This document shows positions 60,639 to 64,000 of a stretch of 64,000 nt of DNA, in pieces. Position 1 is the stretch's first letter. Every line of letters starts with the position of its first letter. Both the position numbers and the translations under genes were made by a program. This DNA comes from Aristolochia californica (taxonomy: Eukaryota > Streptophyta > Magnoliopsida > Piperales > Aristolochiaceae). The DNA is taken from contig JARWKL010000007.1 of NCBI GenBank assembly GCA_029961685.1, positions 6,096,708 to 6,160,707 of the forward strand, written 5' to 3'. The notes under the pieces were generated by a model that made no database searches, had not been told where the DNA came from, and saw nothing but the letters and a program-made list of their open reading frames with translations.

Positions 60639-61900
60639 GCCATTCCCGTTAGCTGCTTGATGGTACGACTTCCATTGTAAAGAATGAATCGGTTGATGTA
60701 TTCCTGTTCTGTAAGTTCGGTTTGGCAGGGACTAATCTTGTGTAATGGTGAAAAGTGTTATAATCAAGTTCACTTCAGTGATGATTTGTCTTTACAATGT
60801 TCATCCATTGCTAAATGCTAAATTGGTTATGCTCCAGAAGCTCTTTCAGACTGGGGCACAGATCAATGCTAAGATGCCATACTATTGTGTTTTTTCATCT
60901 ACCAGAAAATTAGTCCCAATCAGCATCAGGGTCTTTTTACCTGCACTAGGGGACCAACTCAAACTCTAGAAAACCCAGGTTAAGGTTACCTGAGTTGAAT
61001 CAGGACTCATGAATCCGGTAACCAGATTAAGACCAGTCAACCCCTAACCTAACCTGCCCCCTCTGAAATCCAAGTAAATCCGGTTGAGCCAGGAGTCAAT
61101 TCAGCGAGATAGAAAACCCTGGTCATCCCTGGTCACTGAAATCCAAGTAAATCCGGTTGAGCCAGGAGTCAATTCAGCGAGATAGAAAACCCTGGTCATC
61201 CCTGGTCACCACGATGAACATTTCAGTTTAAACAAGATACATTGTTTGCCCATATGCCCACCACTATTATCGAGGCTCCATTACCAGTTACCAACAAACT
61301 AGGTATAGGAACACAACTACAAAATATGCTAATAAGCAACGCAGAATCAAGAATCAAGCCATTAAATCAGATTGAATGCTTCTGTTTTTCAAAACGTATG
61401 AGGATAGAAAAAAAATCCAGGGCATTTTGGAGTTCATAGCCAAGACATCTCAGGTGTCTGGCCATTTAAAAAATCAAAAAACTTCTCGCCAAGACACCCA
61501 CCCCTATGTGCTAAATTTTTGAGTGCTTAGTGGGATGATACAGACTAGGTTTTCTTTCTGATATGGACAAATCAAATATTTGACTTTGTACTGTGACTAC
61601 TCTTAATTACGTAAACAATTGAATAACATCTGTGATTGGGTACTTCTATTTATCAAACATTTGATATTCCAAGTGCCTACACCTTATGAATGCACGATAC
61701 CCAACTTAACTGCAATCACTTAAATCAAATCAAACTAGAGTGAAGAGAGAAAACCCTGAAGCAGGCTACAGCACAAAACAATCATTTGGCAAGAAGAAAG
61801 ATTGAGAGCAAGAGAGGATGAATCATTAAACAAGATCAAAACCACAGAAATCTATTTTCTACAAATACAGAGCAAAATGCACCCTAAGAGTTTAACCGGT
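60639..61900. other. 3' flanks of the DTM1-like and L29 genes
   Basis: The two genes converge here. It contains a perfect 73-bp duplication (see separate entry). The stretch 60960-61060 (repeated GGTTAACC/CCGGTTGAG-like motifs) looks like repeat DNA similar in style to 63900-64000. No gene seen. Confidence 0.45.
61063..61208. repeat. Perfect 73-bp tandem duplication
   Basis: CTGAAATCCAAGTAAATCCG...CCCTGGTCA at 61063-61135 is repeated without a visible mismatch at 61136-61208, indicating a recent event. Confidence 0.93.
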
Positions 61901-63790
61901 TCAAGCTGATTTTCCTGCCTCAGCAGCCTTTTCCTCCTCTTGCATTTTCCTCAAAGATGGAGGTGGCCTGACCACAATGCCTCTCTTCCACTTTCGATCA
62001 AGCTTCCTTGAAAGCCGTTTGCCAATACCTTGTTCAATTTCCCTTTCCCTTTTTACAGTCAGAAGTCGAGCAACCTACAGAGAGAAAAAAAAAACACTCA
62101 GTGCTTGGCATTACAAATAAAAAAAAAGGTAGCATAAACAACCATTTAACAGCCTCATATACTCATTTTCCTTCTGTTATTTTAGTAAACAAGATAAGAG
62201 TCATTAGGTACTCCTACAGAAAACCATGATAAACTAAGCACCAGTGATGTAATCTCAATCTAAATGGCAAGGATAATAACATCAGAAAACTAAAATTACT
62301 TCTCATAGTTGCTTTGAGGCTCTAGTTTGGTTGAAGTACAGTGATAATCTCCATTTTCACCAAAAACAGGAAAGGTTAGAAAATGAGGGGCACCCTTATT
62401 GGTGCCAGCTACCACATTAGAACTCCTAAGTTTCACTACAATATGCTCATACATTTTGCATATTGGTGACATATTAGGTGCATACATAACTGATAGAACG
62501 GATAGTAAAAAAATGTTAAAACCCGATAAATAATTGTATCAGTATTGCCGCCCACCTCAAAAATTCATAAGTGTTTGGCAACACAGCATATTACCAGATT
62601 CTTCTTTCTAATTTACTATCTATGAAAACCCAGAGCTACTACCTACATGCCCACCCCTGCTCCTCAAAACCCAGCAGACTTTGATCAATTATGTTTCTCT
62701 TCTCGTGTCATGCACTTATGTTATTTTTGCCTAAAATTGCCTTTTGGCCAGCATTCTTTCAAGGAAATTAGCTGATTTCCTCGAGCCACCTGCCATTTTA
62801 GGATCTTAGTTTTGTTTCGGCAATCTTTCTTGCCAATCTGTTCTTCGATGAAGTGACTTAAGACCCTAATTCGATTAATTTCTCAGCCATAACTTCAACA
62901 GCTCAGCTTCATACTCTAAATTTGCCCATGAATCATACGAGGCCAGCCAATTCCTAGCACCTACTGTAAAATACAAACTCTTCTCTAAAGGCATTAACTA
63001 GACATTTCTAATGAAGGATGTGATTAGAAGCAATCGTCAAGAACATGACCTCCGTATTTAGGCAGGACAGATAATCAAGGACTGAGGCGACCCCAGATAG
63101 ACAAAATTATCTCGTTTTAATTTTTCTGATATTTGTTTCTTTTATATACTCTTTTTGAAGGAAGTCTAAATCAAATTACCATTTGCAGAAGCTAACCATA
63201 TGATATTATATTATCGATGGACAAAGAAATTAACAATGACTCATTATAAGTTTCAGTTATTAATCAGGCTCGCCAACCTTTTTTAATATCAAACAGTAGC
63301 AATGCACCAAACGAGAAATTTCGAGCATCAGCCTCTAAAAATGCAACTAAATAATTGAAACCATAGCAGTGTCAATAGGGAAACAGACGAAACCGGAACA
63401 TCCACTTAAAATGTAAAAAAAAAATACGGAGAAAATTAGTATATGAGCAGAAACTCGTACCCTCTTCCGCATACGTCCAAACTCGCTGCTCTTGAACTCA
63501 TTCCGTGCCGACTTCTGCAAGCGAAGCATGAAGAGCTCCCCTTTGAGATCAATTACCTCTTCGTTGATTTCTTCGGTAGTTTTAGCACGAATTTCTGTCA
63601 GCTCTTCTTCTCTCTTCGCCATCATTACCACTGATGCCACGGGAGCATTTTTCCGCAGAGAAGGTATTCGTAGAGGGCAGACCTGCTGAATTCGAGCTCC
63701 GTGAAAAGAGGACTTTTGAATCGAAGTGATGTTTTTCGAGGAAGAAAGAGAAATGCTCGAAGGCGGAGCTACGTACAGAAGGCCCAACAT
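61901..63790 (-). CDS. RPL29: Plastid 50S ribosomal protein L29
   Basis: Nuclear-encoded large-subunit protein of the plastid ribosome (bacterial uL29 family). Two exons on the minus strand, 63790-63461 and 62074-61901, split by a 1386-bp GT-AG intron: 504 nt, 167 residues. The first 55 or so residues are Ser-rich and basic (MLGLLYVAPPSSISLSSSKN...), as expected for a chloroplast transit peptide. The L29 core follows: MMAKREEELTEIRAKTTEEI, DLKGELFMLRLQKSARNEFK, and across the splice RMRKRVARLLTVKRERE. A plastid-type C-terminal tail (GKRLSRKLDRKWKRGIVVRP, then an acidic KMQEEEKAAEAGKSA) ends the protein, as in Arabidopsis At5g65220. No defect is visible. Confidence 0.95.
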
Positions 63791-64000
63791 CCTCTCTGTT
63801 GTGGATAACGCTTCCCCGTTTCACTTCTTTTGAACACGATTAAAGAGCGACTGGGCGAAATCATTTGCCATTTGCTTCGGGTCCGAATCCTCTAGAAATC
63901 TACATAGTACCAGCCAGGGGGTTCCAAGCCGGGATCAAGGCTCGACCGGGGTCTATGAAAAACCGAGTTGGACCGGGCGAGTGGATTATTTCTCCACTTC
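63791..64000. other. L29 promoter side and repeat-like edge
   Basis: The first 60-100 bp should be the L29 5' UTR and promoter. From about 63900 the sequence (GGGATCAAGGCTCGACCGGG, GAGTTGGACCGGGCGAG) is of the CCGGGT-rich repeat style also seen near 61000. The window ends inside it. Confidence 0.4.

Overview
This is nuclear DNA from a flowering plant. The genes are split by short GT-AG introns (one is probably GC-AG). Their products are typical of land plants: cryptochrome 1, a NIP aquaporin, a TOM1/TOM3-family protein, an R2R3-MYB, a clade-type PP2C and a plastid-targeted ribosomal protein. Intergenic DNA is AT-rich and full of Ty1/copia, hAT, MITE and TRIM-like elements. I cannot name the species. 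All exon models were made by reading splice sites and frames by eye; each of the seven sums to a whole number of codons and ends in a stop.

Layout. 1-4.3 kb: a MITE-like inverted repeat, then a PP2C gene (minus). 6.8-10.6 kb: a tandem array of about 1.4-kb units, each carrying the same very small LTR element (TRIM/SMART-like). 10.6-11.9 kb: a decayed copia reverse transcriptase. 12.4-15.7 kb: TOM1-like gene (plus, 11 exons). 17.7-19.0 kb: NIP subgroup-I aquaporin (plus, 5 exons). 20.9-26.1 kb: CRY1 (minus, 4 exons). 28-34 kb: a copia element (minus) broken by a solo LTR of another family and by an hAT derivative. 35.3-36.4 kb: local tandem repeats. 38-41 kb: a second decayed copia (plus). 41.2-45 kb: LTR-like DNA holding a second solo LTR of the same family and an hAT element with a perfect 8-bp target duplication. 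51.3-52.6 kb: an R2R3-MYB gene resembling MYB53/92/93. 55.8-57.7 kb: repeat-like DNA with clustered GATCGATC motifs. 58.9-60.6 kb: a small SPC12/DTM1-like membrane protein gene. 61.9-63.8 kb: plastid ribosomal protein L29 (minus).

The seven intact genes are unrelated housekeeping, signalling and transport genes and do not form a pathway or cluster. The most unusual material is in the repeats: a 250-bp LTR element with PBS, polypurine tract and target duplication, multiplied by segmental tandem duplication; a nested transposon stack; and an hAT element whose 3' end has been duplicated internally. Among the genes, the aquaporin stands out for its GC-AG first intron and its 10-residue N-terminal repeat. 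I found no tRNA, rRNA or CRISPR-like feature.
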